Shown here: one piece after another, positions 29,714 through 38,061 of the stretch
Layout: every line of letters starts with the position of its first letter
How positions within the stretch are numbered: position 1 is the first letter of the stretch
Assembly (NCBI RefSeq): GCF_014196765.1
Contig: NZ_JACIEE010000002.1
Location: forward strand, 248,001-312,000
From: Mycoplana azooxidifex
GTDB taxonomy: Bacteria; Pseudomonadota; Alphaproteobacteria; Rhizobiales; Rhizobiaceae
Length of the DNA stretch: 64,000 nucleotides
Reading direction: 5' to 3'
Notes under the pieces: generated by a model
The model's database searches: none
Seen by the model: the letters and a program-made list of their open reading frames with translations, nothing else
Told to the model about the DNA's origin: nothing
Position numbers and translations under genes: made by a program

Positions 29714-31531
29714 TCAGCTTCGCCCGAAAAGACGCTCGATATCGGCGAGCTTGAGCTCGATATAGGTCGGCCGTCCGTGGTTGCACTGGCCGGAGCCGGG
29801 CGTGACCTCCATCTGGCGCAGGAGCGCATTCATCTCTTCCGGCCGCATGCGCCGGCCGGAGCGTACCGAGCCGTGACAGGCCATGGTCGCGGCCAGATAT
29901 TCCAGCCGGCTGGCAAGACCGTTTGCGGTGTCCCACTCGGCGAGCTCGTCGGCGAGCTGGCGCACCAGCCCGGCCGCGTCCATCTCGCCCAGCATCGCCG
30001 GCGTCTCGCGCACGGCGATTGCACCGGGGCCGAAGCGTTCGATGCCGAGGCCGAGGATCGAGAGGTTCTCTGCATGGGCGACGAGCCGGTCGCAATCGTC
30101 CTCCGGCAGGTCGACGATCTCGGGAATGAGCAGGGTCTGGGCGGCGACGGGCCGCGAATGCAGGGCGTTACGCATCGCCTCGAACACAAGCCGTTCGTGT
30201 GCGGCATGCTGGTCGACGATCACGAGGCCGTCTTCCGTCTGCGCCACGATGTAGTTCTCGTGCAGCTGCGCGCGCGCGGCCCCGAGCGGATGGCGGACCG
30301 GCTCCTGCACGGCTGCCGCATGGCTGGATGCCGGCATCGGTTCCGCCCGGGCCGATGGTTGGATCCCCATGTCGAAACCCGCCTGGTCGAAGCCCGCCTG
30401 CTGCGCCTCGGCAAAGCCGTTTGCGGCCGGCATCGGGTCCAGCGGCCGGTAGGGAGACGCCGGCGGTGTCCATGGCTGCGCCGGCCGCTGCTGTTCGGGG
30501 CGGAAGGCGCGCATGAGGCCGGCCGCCCCCGTCGTCGCTGCGCGGTCGCCCTCGCGGGAGAGCGCCTGCCGGATCGCGCCGATGATCAGCCCGCGCACGA
30601 GGCCCGGATCGCGGAAGCGCACGTCGGACTTGGCCGGATGGACGTTGACGTCGACGAGCTCGGGATCGATCGCGATTTCCAGCACCGCGATCGGATAGCG
30701 GCCGCTCGGAATGGTCTCGGCATAGGCCGCCCGCAGCGCCGACCAGACCAGCTTGTCCTGCACCGGCCGGCCGTTGACGAAGGCGAACTGCTGCAGGCTG
30801 TTGCCGCGGTTGAAGGTGGGCACGCCGGCAAAGCCGGAAAGCCGCACGCCCTCGCGCTCGGCATCGATCTCGATCGCGTTGTCGCGAAAGTCCTTGCCCA
30901 GCACCTGGGCGATGCGGGCCAGCCGGTCGTCGCCGGTGGCCGGTAGTTCCAGCGTCGAGCGGTCCGGTCCCGAAAGGACGAAGCGGACGGCGGGAAAGGC
31001 AATCGCCATGCGGCGGACGACCTCTGTGATCGCAGCCGCCTCCGCCTTCTCGCTCTTCATGAATTTCAGCCGCGCGGGCGTGGCGAAGAACAGGTCGCGC
31101 ACCTCGACGACGGTGCCGCGGTTGGCCGGCGTCGGCCGCACCGGCTCGACCCTGCCGCCGGTCACGGCGATCTGCGAGCCTTCCGGGGCATCGCCGGTCC
31201 GGCTCTGGATCGTGAGCTTCGCCACCGAACCGATCGAGGGCAGCGCCTCGCCGCGAAATCCGAGGGTGCGCACGTCGTGGAGGCCGTCGCTGATCTTCGA
31301 CGTGCAATGGCGCCGCACCGCCATCGCCAGGTCCTCCGGCGACATGCCGAAGCCGTTGTCGGCAACCCGCAGCAGCGTCTTGCCGCCGCCGGCGGTCGCG
31401 ATCTCGACGCGGCTGGCGCCGGCATCGATGGCATTCTCGATCAGCTCCTTGGCAGCGCTCGCCGGCCGTTCGATGACCTCGCCCGCGGCAATCTGGTTGA
31501 TGAGGGTCTCGGACAGCAGCTGTATCGTCAT
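29714..31531 (-). CDS. mutL: DNA mismatch repair protein MutL
   Basis: Couples MutS mismatch recognition to strand incision. The 605 residues have the GHKL ATPase signatures ([52 protein letters not shown]), a Pro/Ala/Gln-rich linker and a C-terminal dimerisation domain. The latter carries [13 protein letters not shown], matching the endonuclease motif DQHA-x2-E-x4-E, plus ACHGSVRSG and [11 protein letters not shown]. It is therefore the nicking MutL type, as in organisms without MutH. The start MTIQLLSET at 31531 is standard, although its ribosome site is weak. Confidence 0.97.
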   Translation of the reverse strand: MTIQLLSETLINQIAAGEVIERPASAAKELIENAIDAGASRVEIATAGGGKTLLRVADNGFGMSPEDLAMAVRRHCTSKISDGLHDVRTLGFRGEALPSIGSVAKLTIQSRTGDAPEGSQIAVTGGRVEPVRPTPANRGTVVEVRDLFFATPARLKFMKSEKAEAAAITEVVRRMAIAFPAVRFVLSGPDRSTLELPATGDDRLARIAQVLGKDFRDNAIEIDAEREGVRLSGFAGVPTFNRGNSLQQFAFVNGRPVQDKLVWSALRAAYAETIPSGRYPIAVLEIAIDPELVDVNVHPAKSDVRFRDPGLVRGLIIGAIRQALSREGDRAATTGAAGLMRAFRPEQQRPAQPWTPPASPYRPLDPMPAANGFAEAQQAGFDQAGFDMGIQPSARAEPMPASSHAAAVQEPVRHPLGAARAQLHENYIVAQTEDGLVIVDQHAAHERLVFEAMRNALHSRPVAAQTLLIPEIVDLPEDDCDRLVAHAENLSILGLGIERFGPGAIAVRETPAMLGEMDAAGLVRQLADELAEWDTANGLASRLEYLAATMACHGSVRSGRRMRPEEMNALLRQMEVTPGSGQCNHGRPTYIELKLADIERLFGRS

Positions 31532-31813
31532 GGCCGCTATTTTCGGGGATTCGGCTGTCCGTGGGAAGGGAGAAAGCGCCATCGAAGCGGTTCTCCAGTC
31601 GTTTCCATGGTTTCCGGAGGGCGGCCAGCCGCCGGGTTTAATTCAGCTTTAATAAAATACTGCCAACGTCTGCATCTCGCTTGTATGAGCACAAGCTGGC
31701 CGGCAAACCCGGCGGACATGTTCAGCGTCGCTGGCCGCTGGCTCCTCCTGTCCAAGGGCAATCCTGCCCGATCAGCATGCTTCTCACGTGGCAAGCGGCG
31801 GGGCCTGCACGAA

Positions 31814-33526
31814 ATGACCGATGGCGCGTCCGTCGACGCAAACATCCAGTCCGAGATCTTCAACGCAGCCTGCGATATCCTCGGCGCGTGCGTGTTCGTG
31901 TACGACCGCAACGATTGCCTCGTCTTCGCCAGCCGGCAGGTTCAGCAGTTTCTGCCGCTCGATCCGCGGGCCCTGGTCGCCGGCACGCGCCTGCGCGACG
32001 TCCTCGGCGCGATCTTCGATGCGGGACTGCGCTACGGCGTCGCTGCCGAGCAGCGGCACAAGGTGAGCCGCGAGGACTGGATCTCCGCGCGCATCTCCGC
32101 CCACTGGCGCGAGCAGCACGACACCGTCGAACGGACCGGCAAGGACCGCTGGATCCATTTCCGCAAGCGCCGGCTGCCGAACGGCTACAACATCTCCACC
32201 CTCGCCGACGTCACCGAGCAGAGGCGGCAGGAGGACAAGTGGCGCGCCGACATGGAGCGGGCGGCGCTGACCGAGCAGATCCTCGATACGCTGCCGCACC
32301 CGCTGACCATCAAGGACCGCAACCTCGCCCACGTTGCCCTCAACAGGGCGTTTCGCGCCGCCCACGGACTGGAAGGCGAGGCGATCCTGGGGCGCACGAT
32401 CTGGGATCTGGTCGATCCCGAAAATGCGGCGCGGATAGAGGAAAGCGACCGGCAGGTGCTTGCGACCGGCGTGCCGTTCCAGGTGGCCGAGCAGATCGTC
32501 AAGGCCGACGGCAGCCTTCTCTACGCGATCACGCGCAAGCACAGGGCCGGCCCGGCGGATCGGCCCGTGCTCGTGACCGTCATGGAGGACATCACCGACA
32601 TCGTCGAGCCGGCTGCGGGCCGGCTCGCGCTGCGCCAGCACATCCGTTTCCAGAGTGGGCAGAACTGCTTCGATCCGGTGCGGGCGGTGGAGAAGCGGCT
32701 GCTCCTGGAACAATGCCGCTCCGACGCGTCGGCGGATCTCGCGGGCAGGCGGATCCTCGTGGTCACGGACAATGCCAGGATCGAGTGGCTGGTGCTGGGC
32801 GAGTTGCAGGCACGCGGGGCCGATTGCTGCGCCGTGCGGTCGGAAGCGGAGTTCCGCGCCTTCGTGGACGTCGCCTTCGACTGCGGTGTGTCAATCGAGA
32901 TGGTGCTGCTCGACGCAACGATGGACGGATACGAGGTGGTGGCGCAGGCGAACCTGCCCGTCCGGATGATCACGCCCGAGGGCATCGGCGCGGATTTCTT
33001 CCGCGCACTGGTCGAGCCGCATGTGGCCATGGTGGAGGTGGACGACGCGCATGCGGGTCCGATGGTCGCCGCCTCGCTCTTCGATGACTGGCACATCGCC
33101 ACCGAACTGGACGCGCTTGCCCCCGCCATGGGCGATATCGAGGTTCTCGTCGCCGAGGATAACCCGGTCAACCAGTTCGTCTTCTCGCAGATCCTCGAGG
33201 GTCTCGGCATCTCGCACAGGGTGGCCGAGAATGGTGAGGAGGCGGTCGCGCTGTGGCGCAAGTACATGCCGCGGCTGGTGCTGATGGATATCGCCATGCC
33301 GCTGAAGAACGGCATCGACGCGACGATCGAGATCCGCGCGGCGGAGAAGGTGCTGGGCGTCCGCACACCCATCGTCGCAGTTACGGCGCAGGCGCTGAAC
33401 GTCGACATGCAGAATTGTCTCGATGCCGGGATGGACGACTACATCACCAAGCCGGTCAGCCCGGACATGATCGAGCGCATCTACAGCAAGTTCGTGGCAG
33501 CTTCAGAGGGAAGGAGCGCGGCCTGA
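31814..33526 (+). CDS. PAS-PAS-pseudoreceiver-receiver signalling protein without a kinase domain
   Basis: A 570-residue soluble protein. PAS 1 spans about 15-135 and PAS 2 about 150-262 (ILDTLPHPLTIKDRNLAHVA, ending in VMEDITDIVE). Residues 312-405 look like a degenerate receiver: RRILVVTDN, then VLLDATMDG, but no acidic pair and no conserved Lys. Residues 442-560 are a complete receiver (VLVAEDN, phosphoacceptor Asp 492 in LVLMDIAMP, VTA, ITKPVS). No HisKA/HATPase or output domain exists, so it must be phosphorylated by a separate kinase and act by protein contact. The ATG at 31814 is chosen by composition; the frame is open further upstream, overlapping mutL antisense. It precedes a GGDEF-EAL gene by 129 bases. 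Confidence 0.85.
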   Translation: MTDGASVDANIQSEIFNAACDILGACVFVYDRNDCLVFASRQVQQFLPLDPRALVAGTRLRDVLGAIFDAGLRYGVAAEQRHKVSREDWISARISAHWREQHDTVERTGKDRWIHFRKRRLPNGYNISTLADVTEQRRQEDKWRADMERAALTEQILDTLPHPLTIKDRNLAHVALNRAFRAAHGLEGEAILGRTIWDLVDPENAARIEESDRQVLATGVPFQVAEQIVKADGSLLYAITRKHRAGPADRPVLVTVMEDITDIVEPAAGRLALRQHIRFQSGQNCFDPVRAVEKRLLLEQCRSDASADLAGRRILVVTDNARIEWLVLGELQARGADCCAVRSEAEFRAFVDVAFDCGVSIEMVLLDATMDGYEVVAQANLPVRMITPEGIGADFFRALVEPHVAMVEVDDAHAGPMVAASLFDDWHIATELDALAPAMGDIEVLVAEDNPVNQFVFSQILEGLGISHRVAENGEEAVALWRKYMPRLVLMDIAMPLKNGIDATIEIRAAEKVLGVRTPIVAVTAQALNVDMQNCLDAGMDDYITKPVSPDMIERIYSKFVAASEGRSAA

Positions 33527-33655
33527 CCGTGGTCTTTGCTGTCAACCCCCGATATCTGGGGATCGCTGACCCTAGATCATGAGTCTGGATGCTATGCCTT
33601 TGTTAATTCTCATGCTTCATCCTTCGTCTCTATCATGGCATCGGGAATTGCGTAA

Positions 33656-35014
33656 ATGAAGTCGGGTAAGTATTCGGTGGCGGACGTTTCCCAGAACGAT
33701 CTGCATGCCATGGCTTATACCGATCCGCTGACGGGGCTCGGCAATACCTATCGCCTGCGCGACAAGGTCCGCCAGCTGGCCGCCGAGCGCGCCGAAGATC
33801 CCGCACCCTTCACCGTCGCCATCGCCAATCTCGACGGTTTCAAGCCGATCAACGATCTCTTCGGACCGGAAGCCGGCGACGAGATCCTCTGCCAGGTAGC
33901 CTATCGCCTCAAGGCCTGCATCCCGGACGGAGCGACCGTGACGCGCCACGGCGGCGACGAGTTCGCCTTCCTCTTTCCCCTGGTCTTCGAGCGCAATGGC
34001 GCCGAGAAGATCGGCCAGATGCTGCGCGAGGTGCTTTCGGCGCCCTTCGACCTCGGTGACCGCAACGTGCGGCTGTCGGCCTCCTTCGGTTTTTCGATCT
34101 ATCCCTTCGCCGGCGAGGAGTTCGCCGACCTGATGAAGAGCGCCGACACCGCGCTCTATCGTTCCAAGCGGCGCGGGCGCGGGCAGATCACCGTCTATTC
34201 GCAGGAGATCGCCCAGGAGATGAAGCGCGCCACGCATCTGGAGCAGGCGCTGCGCAATGCGATCATGGCCAACGAGGTCGACGTGCATTTCCAGCCGATC
34301 GTCCGTCTGAAGGACGATCTCGTCGTCGGCTTCGAGGCGCTCGCCCGCTGGTGCGACGCCGATCTAGGCTATGTCTCGCCGGCCGTCTTCGTGCCGCTCG
34401 CCGAAGAGCGCGGCTTCATCGATGTGCTTTCGGACGCGCTGCTGCGCAAGGCCGCAGAAGCAGCGCTCTCCTGGCCGAAGGAACTGTTCCTGTCGTTCAA
34501 CCTCTCCTCCGCCCAGCTTATGGATCCGAAGACGAGCCTGACGACGCTCGCGATCCTCAACCGCGCCGGCCTGGACCCGCGCAGGCTGGAGCTGGAGATC
34601 ACCGAGACGGCGGTGATGACGGATGCCGCCACCGCCCAGAAGATCGTCGCCGAACTGCGCGCGGCCGGCGTGCGGGTCTCGCTCGACGATTTCGGCACCG
34701 GCCAGTCGAGCCTAGGGCGCCTTCGAGACTTCACCTTCGACAAGGTCAAGATCGACCGCGCCTTCGTCTCGCGCATTTCCAACGACCGCGTGTCCGAGCA
34801 CATCATCAAGGCCATCGTCGCCATGTGCGAGGGGCTCGATCTCGAGGTGGTGGCCGAGGGCATCGAGGACTTCTCCGAGGCGCTGAAGCTGAAGGCGCTC
34901 GGCTGCGGCATGGGGCAGGGCTATTTCTACGGCAAGCCCGCAGATGCGGTTACGACGCTGCGGTTCCTCTCCGAGCGCTACATCGGCCTGGAGCCGAAAG
35001 CGCTGCTCGCCTGA
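33656..35014 (+). CDS. GGDEF-EAL protein, probable cyclic di-GMP phosphodiesterase
   Basis: A 452-residue cytoplasmic protein with only about 20 residues before the GGDEF domain. GGDEF part: YTDPLTGLGN, NLDGFKPINDLFG, GDEIL, and an intact HGGDEF. The first Asp of the usual DxD metal site is Asn (NLD), and no RxxD I-site is present. EAL part: VGFEALARW (EAL motif), LSFNLSSAQL, ELEITETAV, SLDDFGTGQSSLGRL, VKIDRAF, VVAEGIED and GMGQGYFYGKP, so all phosphodiesterase residues look intact. The likely net activity is cyclic di-GMP hydrolysis, with GGDEF as a GTP-sensing domain. A PilZ gene follows 105 bases downstream. Confidence 0.92.
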   Translation: MKSGKYSVADVSQNDLHAMAYTDPLTGLGNTYRLRDKVRQLAAERAEDPAPFTVAIANLDGFKPINDLFGPEAGDEILCQVAYRLKACIPDGATVTRHGGDEFAFLFPLVFERNGAEKIGQMLREVLSAPFDLGDRNVRLSASFGFSIYPFAGEEFADLMKSADTALYRSKRRGRGQITVYSQEIAQEMKRATHLEQALRNAIMANEVDVHFQPIVRLKDDLVVGFEALARWCDADLGYVSPAVFVPLAEERGFIDVLSDALLRKAAEAALSWPKELFLSFNLSSAQLMDPKTSLTTLAILNRAGLDPRRLELEITETAVMTDAATAQKIVAELRAAGVRVSLDDFGTGQSSLGRLRDFTFDKVKIDRAFVSRISNDRVSEHIIKAIVAMCEGLDLEVVAEGIEDFSEALKLKALGCGMGQGYFYGKPADAVTTLRFLSERYIGLEPKALLA

Positions 35015-35119
35015 GCCTGTTTTCTGCACCTAGTTGGTTCGTTAACCATCCAGATTAGCACGGAATAAATGCGCGCGTCCTAAAGTAGTCCCGTCCTAGA
35101 AAAACAAAGGGATTTTGGG

Positions 35120-35458
35120 ATGCAGCAGAATATCAAGGATATGCCGGTCAGGGCCTCCGATCGCTCGAAGGTCCGCATTTTCGTCAAAGTGAAGGTCATG
35201 CACCAGGAGAGCCTGGCGCGTGTCGTGGACCTGTCGCCGTCCGGCATGGCGCTCGATCTGGAAAAGCCGATCAGGATCGTGCCGGGGCAGATCATCGGCA
35301 TGGAGAGCGAGGAACTGGGGCGCCTGTCGGGCACGGTGCGCTGGTACAACAACGGCCGCGTCGGCGTCGAGTACAAGCTCAGCACCAATGCGCTGGCGCA
35401 GATCTCCTCCTACTTCCGTTTCTTCCACGCGGAAGTCAAACCGGTCATAGGCCGCTGA
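35120..35458 (+). CDS. PilZ-domain protein (cyclic di-GMP receptor candidate)
   Basis: A single-domain 112-residue protein. The two cyclic di-GMP contacts of PilZ are present: an RxxxR-type basic element (RSKVRIFVKV, residues about 14-24) and the D/NxSxxG motif as DLSPSGM. A beta-barrel-like remainder ends WYNNGRVGVEYKL. The ATG follows GGGATTTTGGG. TTAACCAT at 35042-35049 upstream resembles a CtrA half-site. The 3' end overlaps the convergent lysR gene by 14 bases. The downstream target is unknown. Confidence 0.9.
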   Translation: MQQNIKDMPVRASDRSKVRIFVKVKVMHQESLARVVDLSPSGMALDLEKPIRIVPGQIIGMESEELGRLSGTVRWYNNGRVGVEYKLSTNALAQISSYFRFFHAEVKPVIGR

Positions 35459-36395
35459 CGGCGGTCGCCGATTCGGCAGAGGGAAGATCTTTCTTCCCTT
35501 CGTCCAGCAGCCAGTCGCGCACGCGCCGCGCCTGGCTGTTCAGTTCGCGCGAGCGCGGCCAGACCACGTAGAAGGCCAGTCCCGTTTCCAGCACATGCGT
35601 GCCGATCGGAACCAGCGCACCCGACTTTACCTGCTGCGAGATCAGGTGCTGCCAGCCGAGCGCGATGCCTTCACCGGCGAGCACGGCCTGGATCACCAGC
35701 ACATAGTCGTTGATCGTCAGGCGGCGGGACCGCGCGGGAAGGCGCAATCCGGCGCTCGCAAACCATTCCGTCCAGTCGCAGGCCTGCCGGACCGGCTCTT
35801 CCAGGTGGATCAGCGGCAGCCGCAAGAGATCCTCGGGCGTCTGCGGCATGCCGTGCGCCTCGACGAAGGCGGGGCTTGCGACCGCGTTGATGATCTCGGG
35901 CGCGAGCAGGGCCGCGTGATAGCGGGGCCAGGCCGCCGGATCGCCGCCGCGGATGCCGAGCGGAATCGGCTCCTCCTCCAGGTCGAGGTCGCGCACGCTC
36001 GTCTGGATGCGCAGGTCGATCTCGGGCAGGTCTTCCCGCAGCCTTGCGAGGCGCGGCAGCATCCACATCGAGGTAAAGGCGGTGGAGGCGGCAAGCGTCA
36101 CGTTCACCTCGCGTCCCTTGGCCCGGATATCCTCCGCCGACTTCTGGATGCGTGCCAGCCCCACCGAAACTTCGGTGTGAAAGCGCTCGCCCGCATCCGT
36201 CAGCGCCACGGCGCGGTGGGCGCGGTGGAACAAAAGCACGCCCAGCTGGTCCTCCAGCCCGCGGATCGCATAGGACACGGCAGCCTGCGTCATGCCGAGC
36301 TCCTTGGCCGCGCGGGTGAAGTTCAGGTGCCGCCCGGCCGCCTCGAAGACGATCAGGCTTGCAGCGGACGGCAGCAGGCGGCGCAGTGTTTCCAT
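35445..36395 (-). CDS. LysR-family transcriptional regulator (GcvA-like)
   Basis: DNA-binding regulator of 316 residues. The N-terminal winged helix is clear (LIVFEAAGRHLNFTRAAKEL, TQAAVSYAIRGLEDQLG, LFHRAHRAVALTDAGERF), followed by a LysR substrate-binding domain of the GcvA type (LAASTAFTSMWMLPRL, LGIRGGDPAAW, EGIALGWQHLI). It starts 88 bases from the mttB-family gene and reads away from it. The shared gap is a likely operator region, and this protein is the probable regulator of the methyltransferase-flavoprotein pair. Confidence 0.93.
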   Translation of the reverse strand: METLRRLLPSAASLIVFEAAGRHLNFTRAAKELGMTQAAVSYAIRGLEDQLGVLLFHRAHRAVALTDAGERFHTEVSVGLARIQKSAEDIRAKGREVNVTLAASTAFTSMWMLPRLARLREDLPEIDLRIQTSVRDLDLEEEPIPLGIRGGDPAAWPRYHAALLAPEIINAVASPAFVEAHGMPQTPEDLLRLPLIHLEEPVRQACDWTEWFASAGLRLPARSRRLTINDYVLVIQAVLAGEGIALGWQHLISQQVKSGALVPIGTHVLETGLAFYVVWPRSRELNSQARRVRDWLLDEGKKDLPSAESATAVSGL

Positions 36396-36483
36396 AAGCA
36401 GGATTTATACCAGTCCCAAGTTTTTTCCAGCGTTACAGGCGCATTGTTCCGAAATAGCCTCGCCTGAGATTATGGAGGACGAC

Positions 36484-38034
36484 ATGGTGGCGACAGCTGT
36501 GATGGAGAATGCGACGCGTCGGACGAGAAGCGGGCGGCCGCTGCGCGGCGAGAGGGCCGCAAAGGCCGTGGGCGTGCCCTATATCGTCCGCAATATCCCC
36601 ACCTACGACATTCTCTCCGAAGAGAACCTGCAGAAGATCGAGCGGACGGCGGACCGCATCTTGGCCGAGGTCGGCATCGAGTTTCGCGACGATCCAGTCG
36701 CGGTCGAGCACTGGAAGCGGGCGGGTGCCAAGGTGGAGGGCGTACTGGTACGCTTCGAGCCGGGCATGCTGCGCGAGATCGTCTCCACCGCGCCCGCGGA
36801 ATTCACCCAGCATGCACGCAATCCCGAACACAACGTCCGGATCGGCGGCAAGAACGTCGTCTTCTCGCCGGCCTATGGTTCCCCCTTCGTGATGGATCTC
36901 GACAAGGGCCGACGCTACGGCACGCTCGACGATTTCCAGAATTTCATCAAGCTCGCCCAGTCAAGCCCCTGGCTGCACCATTCCGGCGGCACGATCTGCG
37001 AGCCGGTCGACGTGCCGGTGAACAAGCGCCATCTCGACATGGTCTACAGCCACGTCAAATATTCCGACCGCGCCTTCATGGGCTCGATCACCGCCGAGGA
37101 CCGGGCGGAGGATTCCATCGACATGGCGCGCATCCTCTTCGGCGCGGACTTCGTCGACCAGAACTGCGTCATCCTCGGTAACGTCAACGTCAATTCGCCG
37201 CTCGTCTGGGACGGCACGATGACGAAGTCGCTCCGCGCCTATGCCCGCGCCAACCAGGCGGCGGTGATCGTGCCCTTCATCCTCGGCGGCGCCATGGGGC
37301 CGGTGACGAATGCCGGCGCCATCGCGCAATCCTTCGCCGAGACGCTGGCCGGCTGCGCGCTGACCCAGCTGGAGCGCAAGGGCGCACCGGTGATCTTCGG
37401 CAACTTCCTGTCCTCCATGTCGCTCAGGTCCGGCTCGCCCACCTTCGGCACGCCCGAGCCGGCGATCGGCTCCATGGTGGTCGGCCAGCTCGCCCGCCGG
37501 CTGCACCTGCCGCTGCGCTGCGCCGGCAACTTCTCCAATTCCAAGCTGCCGGACGGCCAGGCCATGCAGGAAGGGCTGATGTCGATGATGTCGGCCGTCC
37601 ACTGCGGCGCCAATTTCATCCTGCATTCGGCGGGCTTCCTCGACGGCCTGCTCGCCATGTCCTACGAGAAGTTTGTGATGGACGCCGACCTTTGCGGCGC
37701 GCTGCATTCCTATCTGGCCGGCGTCACCGTCGACGACAACACACTGGCGATGGATGCCTTCCTCCAGGTCGGCCCCGGCAGCCACTTCCTCGGTTGCGAC
37801 CACACCATGCGCAACTACCAGACGGCCTTCTGGGACTCGGCGCTTTCCGACAACGAACCCTTCGAGAAGTGGAGCGACGAGGGCGGATCCACCGACATCG
37901 CCACGCGCGCCAATCGGCAGTGGAAAAAGACGCTGGCCGAATACGAAGCGCCGCCGCTGGACATCGCGGTCGACGAAGCACTCTGCGACTATGTGACCCG
38001 CAGGAAGGCGGCGATGGCCGACGCCTGGTACTGA
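36484..38034 (+). CDS. trimethylamine methyltransferase (MttB) family protein, non-pyrrolysine type
   Basis: MttB-superfamily methyltransferases move a methyl group from a quaternary or tertiary amine to a corrinoid protein. The 516-residue product shows family stretches such as ILAEVGIEFRDDP, RFEPGMLREIVSTAPAEF, VVFSPAYGSPFVMDLDKG, HHSGGTICEPVDVP and PSFLGCDHTM-like GSHFLGCDHTMRNYQ. No in-frame UAG occurs, so it belongs to the MtgB-like members without pyrrolysine. Characterised MtgB enzymes use glycine betaine; proline betaine and similar compounds are other options. The ATG at 36484 follows GGAGG at five bases. No corrinoid protein or activase gene is adjacent. It is followed after 27 bases by the flavoprotein gene. 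Confidence 0.88.
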   Translation: MVATAVMENATRRTRSGRPLRGERAAKAVGVPYIVRNIPTYDILSEENLQKIERTADRILAEVGIEFRDDPVAVEHWKRAGAKVEGVLVRFEPGMLREIVSTAPAEFTQHARNPEHNVRIGGKNVVFSPAYGSPFVMDLDKGRRYGTLDDFQNFIKLAQSSPWLHHSGGTICEPVDVPVNKRHLDMVYSHVKYSDRAFMGSITAEDRAEDSIDMARILFGADFVDQNCVILGNVNVNSPLVWDGTMTKSLRAYARANQAAVIVPFILGGAMGPVTNAGAIAQSFAETLAGCALTQLERKGAPVIFGNFLSSMSLRSGSPTFGTPEPAIGSMVVGQLARRLHLPLRCAGNFSNSKLPDGQAMQEGLMSMMSAVHCGANFILHSAGFLDGLLAMSYEKFVMDADLCGALHSYLAGVTVDDNTLAMDAFLQVGPGSHFLGCDHTMRNYQTAFWDSALSDNEPFEKWSDEGGSTDIATRANRQWKKTLAEYEAPPLDIAVDEALCDYVTRRKAAMADAWY

Positions 38035-38061
38035 CAAGGCCCGCCTCAAGGACATTCCGGA

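Noticed and set aside
31277..31813. N-terminal extension of the PAS-receiver gene to 31277
   Set aside because: The added residues are antisense to mutL and then intergenic, with no PAS-like content. The ATG at 31814 gives a sensible start.
36484..38034. Possible pyrrolysine codon in the mttB-family gene
   Set aside because: The frame contains no internal TAG; it ends at a single TGA.
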